From NCBI GenBank assembly GCA_044225675.1, contig JBGAIH010000001.1:310001-374000 (forward strand): 64,000 nt of DNA. Reading direction: 5' to 3'. Position numbers and translations under genes: made by a program. Under the pieces are notes generated by a model. That model was not told the DNA's origin. It saw nothing but the letters and a program-made list of their open reading frames with translations, and did no database searches. Positions 42,855 through 50,565 of this stretch are shown here, piece by piece; position 1 is the stretch's first letter, and every line of letters starts with the position of its first letter. The stretch comes from JACMQX01 sp044225675. Lineage in GTDB: Bacteria > Pseudomonadota > Gammaproteobacteria > Burkholderiales > Burkholderiaceae_C.

Positions 42855-43685
42855 ATGGCTCGCACTTCAGGCACTCCAGGCACTCCCCGCATTCCTTCCC
42901 CGCCCGCCGCCGAGGCGCCTGGCGCTGACAAGGGCTTCGTCACGGTCGGCTCGGTCGTCCATGCGCTGAACATCCTGCGCCTGCTTGCGCGGGAGCCGGC
43001 GCCGCTCGGGGTGACGGCGATCGCGCGGGCGGTGGGCGTCAGCCCGAGTTCGTGCTTCAACCTGCTCAAGACCCTGTGCGCCGAGGGCATGGCGGAGTTC
43101 GATCCCGAACGCAAGACCTACCGGCTCGGCCCGGGCGTGGGCGCGTTGGCGCGCGACGGCATGGCCGACCCGGCGCTGGCCTTGATGCGGCCGCGCCTGA
43201 TGGCGATGGCAGCCCAGTACCGGTTTGCGAGCGGGCTGTGGCGCGTATCGGGCGCGGGCCGCATGGTCCTGGTCGACTTTGCCGACAGCGAGCTGGCCAC
43301 GCGCATCCACATGACGGTCGGACAGCGCCTGCCGCTGCTCGCGGGCGCCATGGGCCGCTGCGTGGCGGCGCACAGCGAGCTGTCGCCCCTGCAACTGGCG
43401 CAGGCCCTGGGCCAGCTGCGCTGGGCCCGCGCGCCCACGCTGGAGCGCTACCGCAAGGAGGTGGCAGACGCGCTGCGGCGTGGCTGGGCGCTGGACGATG
43501 GCGACTTTCTGCCCGGCATCTGCACGATTGCGGCGCCGGTGCTCGACGACGCGGGCCGCGCGCGCTACTGCATCGCCAATACCTTCTTCTCGGGCGAGCA
43601 CCCCGCCAAGGTGATTGCGCGCATCGGCGCCATGACGGCCGTGACGGCGCGCGAGGCGGCGAGCATGCTGTATCCGCCCGGGTGA
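42855..43685 (+). CDS. IclR-family transcriptional regulator
   Basis: 276 residues. A Pro/Ala-rich N-terminal arm (1-28) is followed by the winged helix-turn-helix (about 32-92: SVVHALNILRLLAREPAPLG, AIARAVGVSPSSCFNLLKTL). The GAF-like effector domain (about 105-270) carries GAMGRCVAA and the closing PGICTIAAPVLDD. IclR proteins typically sense a pathway intermediate and control a divergent catabolic operon. The placement beside the SDR-to-SDR minus-strand operon (42758-36254) fits that, with the palindromes at 42807-42850 as likely sites. Confidence 0.92.
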   Translation: MARTSGTPGTPRIPSPPAAEAPGADKGFVTVGSVVHALNILRLLAREPAPLGVTAIARAVGVSPSSCFNLLKTLCAEGMAEFDPERKTYRLGPGVGALARDGMADPALALMRPRLMAMAAQYRFASGLWRVSGAGRMVLVDFADSELATRIHMTVGQRLPLLAGAMGRCVAAHSELSPLQLAQALGQLRWARAPTLERYRKEVADALRRGWALDDGDFLPGICTIAAPVLDDAGRARYCIANTFFSGEHPAKVIARIGAMTAVTAREAASMLYPPG

Positions 43686-43733
43686 AGCCTGCGCCGCAGG
43701 TGCGCGCCAGCTTGCGGCGGGCTCCGCTGTGAC

Positions 43734-43768
43734 GGGCCAGCTGAAGTGGGCCAGCTGAAGTGGGCCAG
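43734..43768. repeat. 14-bp direct repeat, 2.5 copies
   Basis: GGGCCAGCTGAAGT twice in tandem (43734-43747, 43748-43761) plus a GGGCCAG half unit, in the 201-base gap between the IclR and histidine phosphatase genes. Probably slippage-derived; no function seen. Confidence 0.8.
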
Positions 43769-43886
43769 ACCTCGGCGGCTTGCATTCGGCAAGGCTCCGG
43801 CCGCCAATCCCCACGGCATGCAGGGCCGAGTCCCTCACGCTAGTCTTGCGCTCGCGCCGGGTGGGTCCGGCATGGTGAGGTGTTCG

Positions 43887-44633
43887 ATGCACGACATGAG
43901 CGATCGCCGCCGTCAGCGGCTGTCCGTTGTTTCCCCCGCGGCCGCTTCGGCGCGGGGCTCTTTCCGCAGCCTGCGCGGCCTGCGCCGCGTGGCTCGTCGC
44001 CGGCTCGCAGCCGCGCCCGCGCGTACCCTCGGCGGGCTGGCTTGCACGCTCGCCTGCGTGGGGGCAGGCTGGGCTGCGGGCATCGCCGCAGCCGTGGCGC
44101 AGACGGCCACGCCGGTGCCTGGCGCACCAGCGCCCGCCGATGGCTGGGCGGCGCTGGCCAGTCCCCCTGCAATCGTCCTGTTCCGTCATGCCACCGCGCC
44201 TGGCGTGGGCGATCCGCCACAGTTCCGTCTGGGCGACTGCGCGACGCAGCGCAACCTGAGCGAGGAGGGGCGCGCCGAGGCGCGGCGCCTGGGTGAGCAG
44301 TTCCGCAGCCGGGGCATTTCGGTCGGCGCAGTGCTGACGTCGCAATGGTGCCGCACGCGCGAGACGGCGCGGCTTGCCTTTGGCGAGCAGGCGGTGCGCG
44401 ACGAGCCGGCCTTCAATTCCCAGTTCGGCCGGCGCGGGGAGAGCGAGGACAGGCAGACCGCAGCGGCCCGCGCCGTGCTCGAACGCTGGAGCGGCCCGGG
44501 CGTGCTGGTGGTGGTGACGCACCAGGTGAACATCCAGGCGCTGACCGACGGCTTCACCTCATCCGCCGAAGGCGTGGTGTTGCGCCGGGGCGCGTCGGGG
44601 CGGCTGGAGGTGGTGGGGCGGGTGACGCCTTGA
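43887..44633 (+). CDS. Exported histidine phosphatase-family protein
   Basis: 248 residues from the ATG at 43887, which has a GTGAGG box six bases upstream. Further in-frame ATGs upstream (43872) and downstream (43896) exist. A long basic N-terminal stretch leads to a hydrophobic export segment (GLACTLACVGAGWAAGIAAAVAQ), so it is probably periplasmic or membrane-anchored. The phosphatase core has the catalytic VLFRHATAPG (His and Arg), RNLSEEGRAEARRLG, SQWCRTRETARLAFG and the second catalytic His in VVVTHQVNIQALT. Branch resembles SixA/phosphoglycerate-mutase-like exported enzymes. Substrate unknown. Confidence 0.85.
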   Translation: MHDMSDRRRQRLSVVSPAAASARGSFRSLRGLRRVARRRLAAAPARTLGGLACTLACVGAGWAAGIAAAVAQTATPVPGAPAPADGWAALASPPAIVLFRHATAPGVGDPPQFRLGDCATQRNLSEEGRAEARRLGEQFRSRGISVGAVLTSQWCRTRETARLAFGEQAVRDEPAFNSQFGRRGESEDRQTAAARAVLERWSGPGVLVVVTHQVNIQALTDGFTSSAEGVVLRRGASGRLEVVGRVTP

Positions 44634-44701
44634 CCCCATAAGCAAGAGTGCCTACGGCAGTCGGACTCGAAACGGACCGCCCAAGATCTCGGCTTTGCGC
44701 T

Positions 44702-44983
44702 TCAAGCGGCCAGTTTGGCACTCGCCAATCGGTTGAGGCTCACGCCCTGTTCGGCGGCGGCCATGGCCAGGTTCCGATGTAACTCCGGCGGAATGCGGAC
44801 CCGGAACTCACCGCTGTACCGCCTGTCTGCCAGCGCAGGTGGGGGAGGCTCACCGCTCGCATGCATGTCGGCGGCGACCTCGGCGACCAGTTTACGGATT
44901 CCCTTGAGCGCGGACTCTGGCGTCCTGGCAAGCCAGCTCAGGGACGGAAAATATGTCAATGCGCCAGCTTGGACAAATCGCAA
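44702..44983 (-). pseudogene. N-terminally truncated HicB-family antitoxin
   Basis: The 93 codons match the C-terminal two-thirds of HicB antitoxins: FPSLSWLARTPESALKGIRKLV (end of the partial RNase-H-like domain), then the ribbon-helix-helix domain RRYSGEFRVRIPPELHRNLA and GVSLNRLASAKLAA. A complete HicB would have about 25 more residues of beta-strands before FPSLSW. Instead the frame runs into the neighbour's terminator (44982-45005), and the only nearby start is a TTG at 44983 within it. No hicA toxin lies on either side. Best read as a decayed remnant of a hicAB module. Confidence 0.65.
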
Positions 44984-45005
44984 AAAAGCCGCCCGAAGGC
45001 GGCTT
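44982..45005 (-). terminator. Rho-independent terminator of the lipoprotein gene
   Basis: Stem AAGCCGCC/GGCGGCTT with loop CGAA (44986-45005) followed, in the minus direction, by a six-base T-run. It lies 42 bases after the stop of the gene at 45047. Confidence 0.9.
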
Positions 45006-45046
45006 GCCGGCGATGAACCGTGCGCCGCGAGACGCGGCGATGGTCC

Positions 45047-46045
45047 TCAGCGGGTCGCGCCGATGAGCATGAAGGCGGGGTGTGTGGGGTTGCCACGCGC
45101 CGCCAACGTCACGGAGAGATTGCCTGCCCGGATCGAGAAGAAGTTCCCGTCGGTCGCGGTGGTCGCGATCTTTAGCGAAGTGGGGCCGTTGAGGACCGGG
45201 GTAGGCGTGCCGGCGATGGTGAATGGCGTGGCAGGAGGCACCTTGCCCGTGATGCTGAACGTCGTGATGCCGTCAGTCGTGTAAGAGCCGTCGTAGCTGC
45301 TTTCCGTGCCATAGGCGTCGAACGTACCGCCCGCGTAGGCCGGCGTGTTCAGCAGGCCCAGCGTGTAGCGAAAGCCCGCGCCCTCGGGCGATGCGCGCAT
45401 GTAGACGCGGTCAGCGCCGATCTTCGCCACCTTGAAGGTGACGGTGCCGGCGGTGCCGGTGCCCTGGAACTGCGATCCGGAGATCGTCAGCGTGTAGGTG
45501 GTGAGGGTCGGGCAGGTCGCGACGGTATAGATGGTGGCGGTGTTGCAGGTGTTCAGCATGCCGCCTGCCGTGATTTCTGCAGGAAGGATGCGCGAGTCCT
45601 GCGGGGCGCCGGACGGCAGGTCGCGCCCGAGCAGGTTGTAGGTGCCGGCAGCATCCGCGAAGGACGTGGCAAAGGAGCGTGCGGCGATGAACGCGGTGGA
45701 TGCTCCCGAGGCGCCGATCTTCACCTTGCCGATGAGGCCGTCGGGCAGGGGCGTGAGACCATCGCCGGTGGTGCTGCCGCTCACGTCGAAGCGCCGCATC
45801 GTCGCGTCGCGCGCCGTGAGGTTCAGGGACGCAAGGTCCGAGCCGGTGCCGAAGGTGGCGACCTTGGTGTTGAAGTCCACCGTCGCGGTGTACTGTTTGC
45901 CGTCGGCGGCAAACACCTCATAGGTGCCATTGCGGGAATCGGGCGGAGCCGTCGTGGTGCTGCCGCCGTCGCCACCGCCGCCACAAGCCTGCAGCAAGGC
46001 TGCCATCGCCACCGCAGCGGCGGCACTGTACTTCCTGAACTTCAT
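45047..46045 (-). CDS. Lipoprotein of unknown function
   Basis: 332 residues; no family recognised. The N-terminus is a lipoprotein signal with lipobox LLQAC at about residues 17-21, followed by a Gly-rich linker (GGGGDGG) and a mature part rich in Thr, Gly and Ser with alternating beta-strand character (NGTYEVFAADGKQYTATVDF; YTLTISGSQFQG; GTVTFKVAKIG). A pair of Cys (NTCNTA, VATCP) lies mid-protein. This looks like a surface or periplasmic beta-rich lipoprotein. An AGGA box lies upstream of the ATG at 46045. It stands alone between terminators. Confidence 0.75.
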   Translation of the reverse strand: MKFRKYSAAAAVAMAALLQACGGGGDGGSTTTAPPDSRNGTYEVFAADGKQYTATVDFNTKVATFGTGSDLASLNLTARDATMRRFDVSGSTTGDGLTPLPDGLIGKVKIGASGASTAFIAARSFATSFADAAGTYNLLGRDLPSGAPQDSRILPAEITAGGMLNTCNTATIYTVATCPTLTTYTLTISGSQFQGTGTAGTVTFKVAKIGADRVYMRASPEGAGFRYTLGLLNTPAYAGGTFDAYGTESSYDGSYTTDGITTFSITGKVPPATPFTIAGTPTPVLNGPTSLKIATTATDGNFFSIRAGNLSVTLAARGNPTHPAFMLIGATR

Positions 46046-46267
46046 GGGTTGTCCTGATTTTTTGGATGAGCTGCCTTGGGCCGTCGCCTCCGTTCAAGCC
46101 GAGGCCCGGCAGCCGGTCGATGCTAGCTGCGATGAGGTCGACACACATCCTCCAATTGGAGGAGAAAGCCAGTGCGCGTGGGCTGATTGCAACAGCGGTG
46201 CCACCTGCCATTCCGCAGCGGAAAAGTGTCATGCCTGGGTCTCATGCAAACGCGTCGATCCGCCAAG

Positions 46268-46291
46268 AAAAAAGCCGCCCGAAGGCGGCTT
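46268..46291 (-). terminator. Rho-independent terminator of the aminotransferase gene
   Basis: Stem AAGCCGCC/GGCGGCTT, loop CGAA, T-run in the minus direction, 21 bases after the aminotransferase stop. Thirty-two bases (46268-46299) are identical to 44982-45013 at the previous minus-strand gene. The remaining gap upstream of the lipoprotein gene (46046-46267) holds only a perfect 14-base palindrome (CCTCCAATTGGAGG, 46147-46160). Confidence 0.9.
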
Positions 46292-46311
46292 GCCGGCGAC
46301 GCTGCGAGCGC

Positions 46312-47508
46312 TTACAGCACCTTGGCGATCGACGCGCAGACGTAGTCGATGTTCTTGCTGTTGAGCGCGGCGACGCACATGCGGCCGGTGTCGGTGCCGT
46401 AGACGCCGAACTCGCTGCGCAGACGGACCATCTGGTCCTTGCTCAGGCCCGAGTAGCTGAACATGCCGATCTGGCGCGTGATGAAGCTCATGTCTTCCTT
46501 GACGCCGGCGGCCTTGAGCTTGTCGACGAGCGTGGTGCGCATCTGCTTGATGCGCGTGCGCATGCCGGCCAGCTCCTGCTCCCACTGGGCGCGCAGCGCG
46601 GGCGTGTTGAGCACCGTGGCCACCACCGTGCCGCCGTGGATCGGCGGGTTGCTGTAGTTGGTGCGGATCATGATCTTGAGCTGGCTGAGCACGCGGTCGG
46701 CCTCTTCCTTGCTGTCGCACAGCACGCTCAGGGCGCCGACGCGCTCGCCGTAGAGACTGAAGCTCTTGGAAAACGAGGTGGAGACGAAGAAGCTCAGGCC
46801 GGAAGCGACGAACTTCTGCACGGCGCGGCCGTCTTCGGCGATGCCGTCGCCAAAGCCCTGGTAGGCCATGTCGAGGAAGGGCACGAGGCCGCGCGCCTTC
46901 ACGGCGGCAATGACCTGGTCCCACTGCTCGGGCGTGATGTCGTAGCCCGTGGGGTTGTGGCAGCAGGCATGCAGCACGACGATGGTGCCGGCCGGCGCGG
47001 CGTTGAGCGCGGCGAGCATGCCGGGGAAGTTGACGCTGCGCGTGGCGGCGTCGTAGTAGGCGTAGTTCTCGACGGTGAAGCCGGCCTGGGTGAACAGCGC
47101 GCGGTGGTTCTCCCAGCTCGGATCGCTGATGAGCACCTTGGCCGAGGGGCTGATCCGCTTGAGGAAGTCGGCGCCGATCTTGAGGCCGCCCGTGCCGCCC
47201 AGGGCCTGCACCGTGGCCACGCGGGCGGACTTCACGGGTTCGCTGCCTTCGCCGAACACCAGGTTCTTGACGGCCGCGTCGTAGGCGGCGATGCCGTCGA
47301 TGGGCAGGTAGCCACGCGCCTTGGGTGCTTCCATCATCTGCTTTTCGGCCGCCTGCACGCACTGCAGCAGCGGCAGCTTGCCGGCGTCGTCGTAGTACAC
47401 GCCCACGCCCAGGTTGACCTTGTTGGGGTTGCTGTCGGCGGCAAACTGCTCGTTGAGGCCCAGGATCGGGTCGCGCGGAGCCATCTCCACGGCGGTGAAA
47501 AGAGACAT
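46312..47508 (-). CDS. tyrB: Aromatic amino acid/aspartate aminotransferase (TyrB/AspC type)
   Basis: 398-residue class I aminotransferase. Diagnostic segments: NLGVGVYYDDAGKLPLL, ALGGTGGLKIGADFL, DPSWENHRALF, HACCHNPTGYDIT (PLP contact Asn), PFLDMAYQGFGDGI (Asp to PLP ring nitrogen), the Schiff-base Lys in STSFSKSFSLYGERVGAL, and the substrate-carboxylate Arg near GRMCVAALN. Transfers amino groups between aromatic or dicarboxylic amino acids and 2-oxoglutarate in the cytoplasm. AAGGA box ten bases ahead of the ATG. Divergent from uvrB across 108 bases. The tyrB versus aspC distinction is not settled by sequence reading. Confidence 0.9.
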   Translation of the reverse strand: MSLFTAVEMAPRDPILGLNEQFAADSNPNKVNLGVGVYYDDAGKLPLLQCVQAAEKQMMEAPKARGYLPIDGIAAYDAAVKNLVFGEGSEPVKSARVATVQALGGTGGLKIGADFLKRISPSAKVLISDPSWENHRALFTQAGFTVENYAYYDAATRSVNFPGMLAALNAAPAGTIVVLHACCHNPTGYDITPEQWDQVIAAVKARGLVPFLDMAYQGFGDGIAEDGRAVQKFVASGLSFFVSTSFSKSFSLYGERVGALSVLCDSKEEADRVLSQLKIMIRTNYSNPPIHGGTVVATVLNTPALRAQWEQELAGMRTRIKQMRTTLVDKLKAAGVKEDMSFITRQIGMFSYSGLSKDQMVRLRSEFGVYGTDTGRMCVAALNSKNIDYVCASIAKVL

Positions 47509-47616
47509 GGAATGAAGTCCTTGGATGATGTCAGTAGCGGGGTTTCCGGGGGTGTTGTACCCTGCCGGATTGGCCCGATTTTAAGGGCTCCGACAGCCGC
47601 CCGACGGAAACACAAC

Positions 47617-49791
47617 ATGCCCCGAGTCACCGATACAGCCCAACCGGGCCCCCAGCTCACCCGCAAGGCCCCCGCCAACGACGCCGCCAGCGAGGCGAAA
47701 GCCGCCACGCCCGAAGGCGAGTTCGCGAGCTTTCCCGGCTCGCCGTTCGAGCTGTTCATGCCCTATCCGCCGGCCGGGGACCAGCCTGCCGCCATTGCCC
47801 AGCTGGTCGAAGGGGTGACCGACGGCGAGGTGTTCCAGACCCTCCTGGGCGTGACCGGCTCGGGCAAGACCTTCACCATGGCCAACGTGATCGCCCGGCT
47901 GGGCCGCCCGGCGATCGTGTTCGCGCCCAACAAGACGCTGGCTGCCCAGCTGTACAGCGAGTTCCGCGAGTTCTTCCCCAAGAACGCCGTGGAGTATTTC
48001 GTCAGCTACTACGACTACTACCAGCCCGAGGCCTATGTGCCGCAGCGCGACCTGTTCATCGAAAAGGACTCGGCCATCAACGAGCACATCGAGCAGATGC
48101 GGCTGTCGTGCACCAAGAGCATCATGGAGCGGCGCGACGTGGTGATCGTGGCCACGGTGTCGGCGATCTATGGCATTGGCGAGCCCGAGAGCTACCACCG
48201 CATGATCATGACGCTGCGCACCGGCGACAAGATGGGCCAGCGCGACGTGATCGCCCAGCTCATCCGCATGCAGTACCAGCGCAACGACCAGGACTTCGCG
48301 CGCGGCAAGTTCCGGGTGCGCGGCGACACCATCGACGTGTTCCCGGCCGAGCACAGCGAGCTGGCGATCCGCATCGAGCTGTTCGACGACGAGATCGAGA
48401 GCCTGCAGCTGTTCGACCCGCTGACCGGCCGCATCCGGCAGAGGATCCCGCGCTTCACGGTGTATCCGTCTAGCCACTACGTCACGCCGCGCGACAAGGT
48501 GCTGGCCGCTGTCGAGACCATCAAGCTGGAGCTGGACGGGCGGCTCAAGGAGCTTGTGGCTGCAGGCAAGCTGGTGGAGGCGCAGCGCCTGGAGCAGCGC
48601 ACCCGGTTCGACCTGGAGATGCTCAGCGAGGTGGGCCACTGCAAGGGCATCGAGAACTACACCCGTCATCTGTCGGGCGCCGCCCCCGGCGACCCGCCGA
48701 GCACGCTGACCGACTACCTGCCGCGCGACGCGGTGATGTTCCTGGATGAGAGCCACCAGATGATCGGCCAGCTCAACGCCATGTACAACGGCGACCGGGC
48801 GCGCAAGACCACGCTGGTGGAGTATGGCTTTCGCCTGCCGTCGGCGCTGGACAACCGGCCGCTCAAGTTCGAGGAGTTCGAGCAGCGCATGCGCCAGGTG
48901 ATCTTCGTCTCGGCCACGCCGGCCGATTACGAGAAGACGCATGCCGGCCAGGTGGTCGAGCAGCTGGTGCGGCCCACGGGCCTGGTCGATCCGCAGGTGG
49001 AGGTGCGGCCGGCCACCCACCAGGTGGACGACGTGCTGCAGGAGATCCGCGCCCGCGTCGAGGTCAACGAGCGGGTGCTGATCACCACGCTGACCAAGCG
49101 GATGGCCGAGCAGCTGACCGACTACCTGGCCGACAACGGGGTGAAGGTGCGCTACCTGCACAGCGACGTGGATACGGTCGAGCGGGTGGAGATCCTGCGC
49201 GACCTGCGCCTGGGCGCCTTCGACGTGCTGGTGGGCATCAACCTGCTGCGCGAGGGGCTGGACATCCCTGAGGTGTCGCTGGTGGCGATTCTCGACGCGG
49301 ACAAGGAAGGCTTCCTGCGGGCCGAGCGCTCGCTGATCCAGACCATCGGCCGCGCCGCGCGCAACCTCAACGGCCGCGCCATCCTGTATGCCGACCGCAT
49401 GACCGACTCCATGACGCGCGCCATCGGGGAAACCGAACGGCGGCGCGCCCGGCAGATCGCCTTCAACGAGGCCCACGGCATCACGCCGCGCAGCGTGGTC
49501 AAGCGGGTGCGCGACCTGATCGACGGCGTCTACAGCGAGAAGGCCGGCCGCGAAGCCGAGAAGCTGGAGCTCGAACGCGTCCAGCGCGCCAAGGTCGAGG
49601 ACATGAGCGAGAAGGACATCGCCAAGGAGATCAAGCGGCTCGAAAAGCTCATGCTCGAGCACGCGCGCAACCTCGAGTTCGAGAAGGCCGCGCGGGTGCG
49701 CGACCAGCTGCACCTGCTCAAGGAGCAGGCCTTCGGCGCGCCGGGCTCGGACAACGTCGTGGTGCTGCCGCTGCCGGGCAAGGCCGCCTGA
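47617..49791 (+). CDS. uvrB: Excinuclease ABC subunit B
   Basis: Damage-verifying helicase-like subunit of UvrABC nucleotide excision repair, 724 residues including an N-terminal extension of about 35 residues compared with E. coli. Walker A GVTGSGKT at about 78-85, the DNA-clamping beta-hairpin YYDYYQPEAYVPQRD, the UvrB-specific RIPRFTVYPSSHYVTPRDK, helicase motifs (FLDESHQMIGQLNAMY, the DEAD-like box; IFVSATPADYE; LVGINLLREGLDIPEVSLV; QTIGRAARN), and the C-terminal UVR domain that contacts UvrC (KRLEKLMLEHARNLEFEKAARVRDQL). The ATG at 47617 is preferred. A much longer in-frame extension upstream is an antisense artefact of the aminotransferase gene. No convincing LexA box was seen. Confidence 0.97.
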   Translation: MPRVTDTAQPGPQLTRKAPANDAASEAKAATPEGEFASFPGSPFELFMPYPPAGDQPAAIAQLVEGVTDGEVFQTLLGVTGSGKTFTMANVIARLGRPAIVFAPNKTLAAQLYSEFREFFPKNAVEYFVSYYDYYQPEAYVPQRDLFIEKDSAINEHIEQMRLSCTKSIMERRDVVIVATVSAIYGIGEPESYHRMIMTLRTGDKMGQRDVIAQLIRMQYQRNDQDFARGKFRVRGDTIDVFPAEHSELAIRIELFDDEIESLQLFDPLTGRIRQRIPRFTVYPSSHYVTPRDKVLAAVETIKLELDGRLKELVAAGKLVEAQRLEQRTRFDLEMLSEVGHCKGIENYTRHLSGAAPGDPPSTLTDYLPRDAVMFLDESHQMIGQLNAMYNGDRARKTTLVEYGFRLPSALDNRPLKFEEFEQRMRQVIFVSATPADYEKTHAGQVVEQLVRPTGLVDPQVEVRPATHQVDDVLQEIRARVEVNERVLITTLTKRMAEQLTDYLADNGVKVRYLHSDVDTVERVEILRDLRLGAFDVLVGINLLREGLDIPEVSLVAILDADKEGFLRAERSLIQTIGRAARNLNGRAILYADRMTDSMTRAIGETERRRARQIAFNEAHGITPRSVVKRVRDLIDGVYSEKAGREAEKLELERVQRAKVEDMSEKDIAKEIKRLEKLMLEHARNLEFEKAARVRDQLHLLKEQAFGAPGSDNVVVLPLPGKAA

Positions 49792-49902
49792 GCGCGGCGC
49801 GTGCGAACGGCACAGACGCCCGATCCCGCAGCGGGGGTGCCCGCTTCTCCCTCGTTTACGGGATGTCCATAATGCCTGACGCCGCTGAATAATCCGCACT
49901 GC

Positions 49903-50565
49903 ATGCAAACCGCGATATACCTGATCGAAGACGACACGACCGTGCGCGACTTCGTCGTGCGCGCCCTGCAGGCCCGGCCCGAGTGGAAGCTCGTGGGCTA
50001 CTCGGCTTCGCTGGATCACGCGCGGGCCCATGCGGCGGACGCGGCCGCCAATGTCTACCTCGTCGATCTGGGCCTGCCCGACGGCCGTGGCGAGGACATC
50101 CTCAAGACGCTGTCCAAGAGCAATCCGGGCTCGGAGCTGCTGGTGTTCACCGTGTTCGGCGACGAGACGCGCCTGATCGACGCCATCGAGGCCGGCGCCA
50201 CCGGCTATGTGCTCAAGGGCTGCACCCCCGAGGAACTGATCGTGGCGATCGAGCAGATCCAGGAAGGCGGCGCGCCGATCTCGTCGCTGCTCGCGCGGCT
50301 GCTCCTCAAGCGGCTGCGCACGGCACAGGACTCGCTGCCGCCGACCCGCGCCGACGGTCTGGCCGACAACGCGGTGCTCCTGTCAGACCGCGAGAGCGAC
50401 GTGCTCAAGCTGGTGGCCCAGGGCTACGTCAACAAGGAGATCGCGCGCAAGCTCGACATCTCGGGCCACACCGTCGGCTCCCACATCAAGAACCTGTACC
50501 GCAAGCTCGCCGTGCACACCCGTGTGCAGGTGGTGCGCATCGCGCAGGAGCGGGGGCTGGTTTGA
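49903..50565 (+). CDS. NarL/LuxR-type response regulator
   Basis: 220 residues. Receiver domain 1-125 with phospho-acceptor Asp55 (VYLVDLGLPDGRG), acidic pair IEDD at 8-11, the Thr of VFTVFGDE and the Lys of YVLKGCTPEEL. C-terminal LuxR-type helix-turn-helix at about 158-215 (LSDRESDVLKLVAQGYVNKEIARKLDIS ... HTVGSHIKNLYRKL). DNA-binding output controlled by the histidine kinase whose TTG start overlaps its stop by four bases. Target genes unknown; the Isc operon is simply next in line. Confidence 0.92.
   Translation: MQTAIYLIEDDTTVRDFVVRALQARPEWKLVGYSASLDHARAHAADAAANVYLVDLGLPDGRGEDILKTLSKSNPGSELLVFTVFGDETRLIDAIEAGATGYVLKGCTPEELIVAIEQIQEGGAPISSLLARLLLKRLRTAQDSLPPTRADGLADNAVLLSDRESDVLKLVAQGYVNKEIARKLDISGHTVGSHIKNLYRKLAVHTRVQVVRIAQERGLV

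Noticed and set aside
44640..44680. Possible tRNA 3'-end remnant (CGGACTCGAAACGG resembles a T-loop complement)
   Set aside because: The flanking bases do not form a T stem and no acceptor or anticodon arm is present.
46147..46160. Perfect 14-base palindrome CCTCCAATTGGAGG as an operator
   Set aside because: Single copy, no regulator gene nearby and not at a clear promoter; left as an unexplained palindrome.
46066..47616. In-frame 517-codon extension upstream of uvrB
   Set aside because: It is antisense to the aminotransferase gene and unlike any UvrB N-terminus; the normal uvrB start is at 47617.
47509..47616. LexA box upstream of uvrB
   Set aside because: No CTGT-N8-ACAG-like sequence could be found in the gap.
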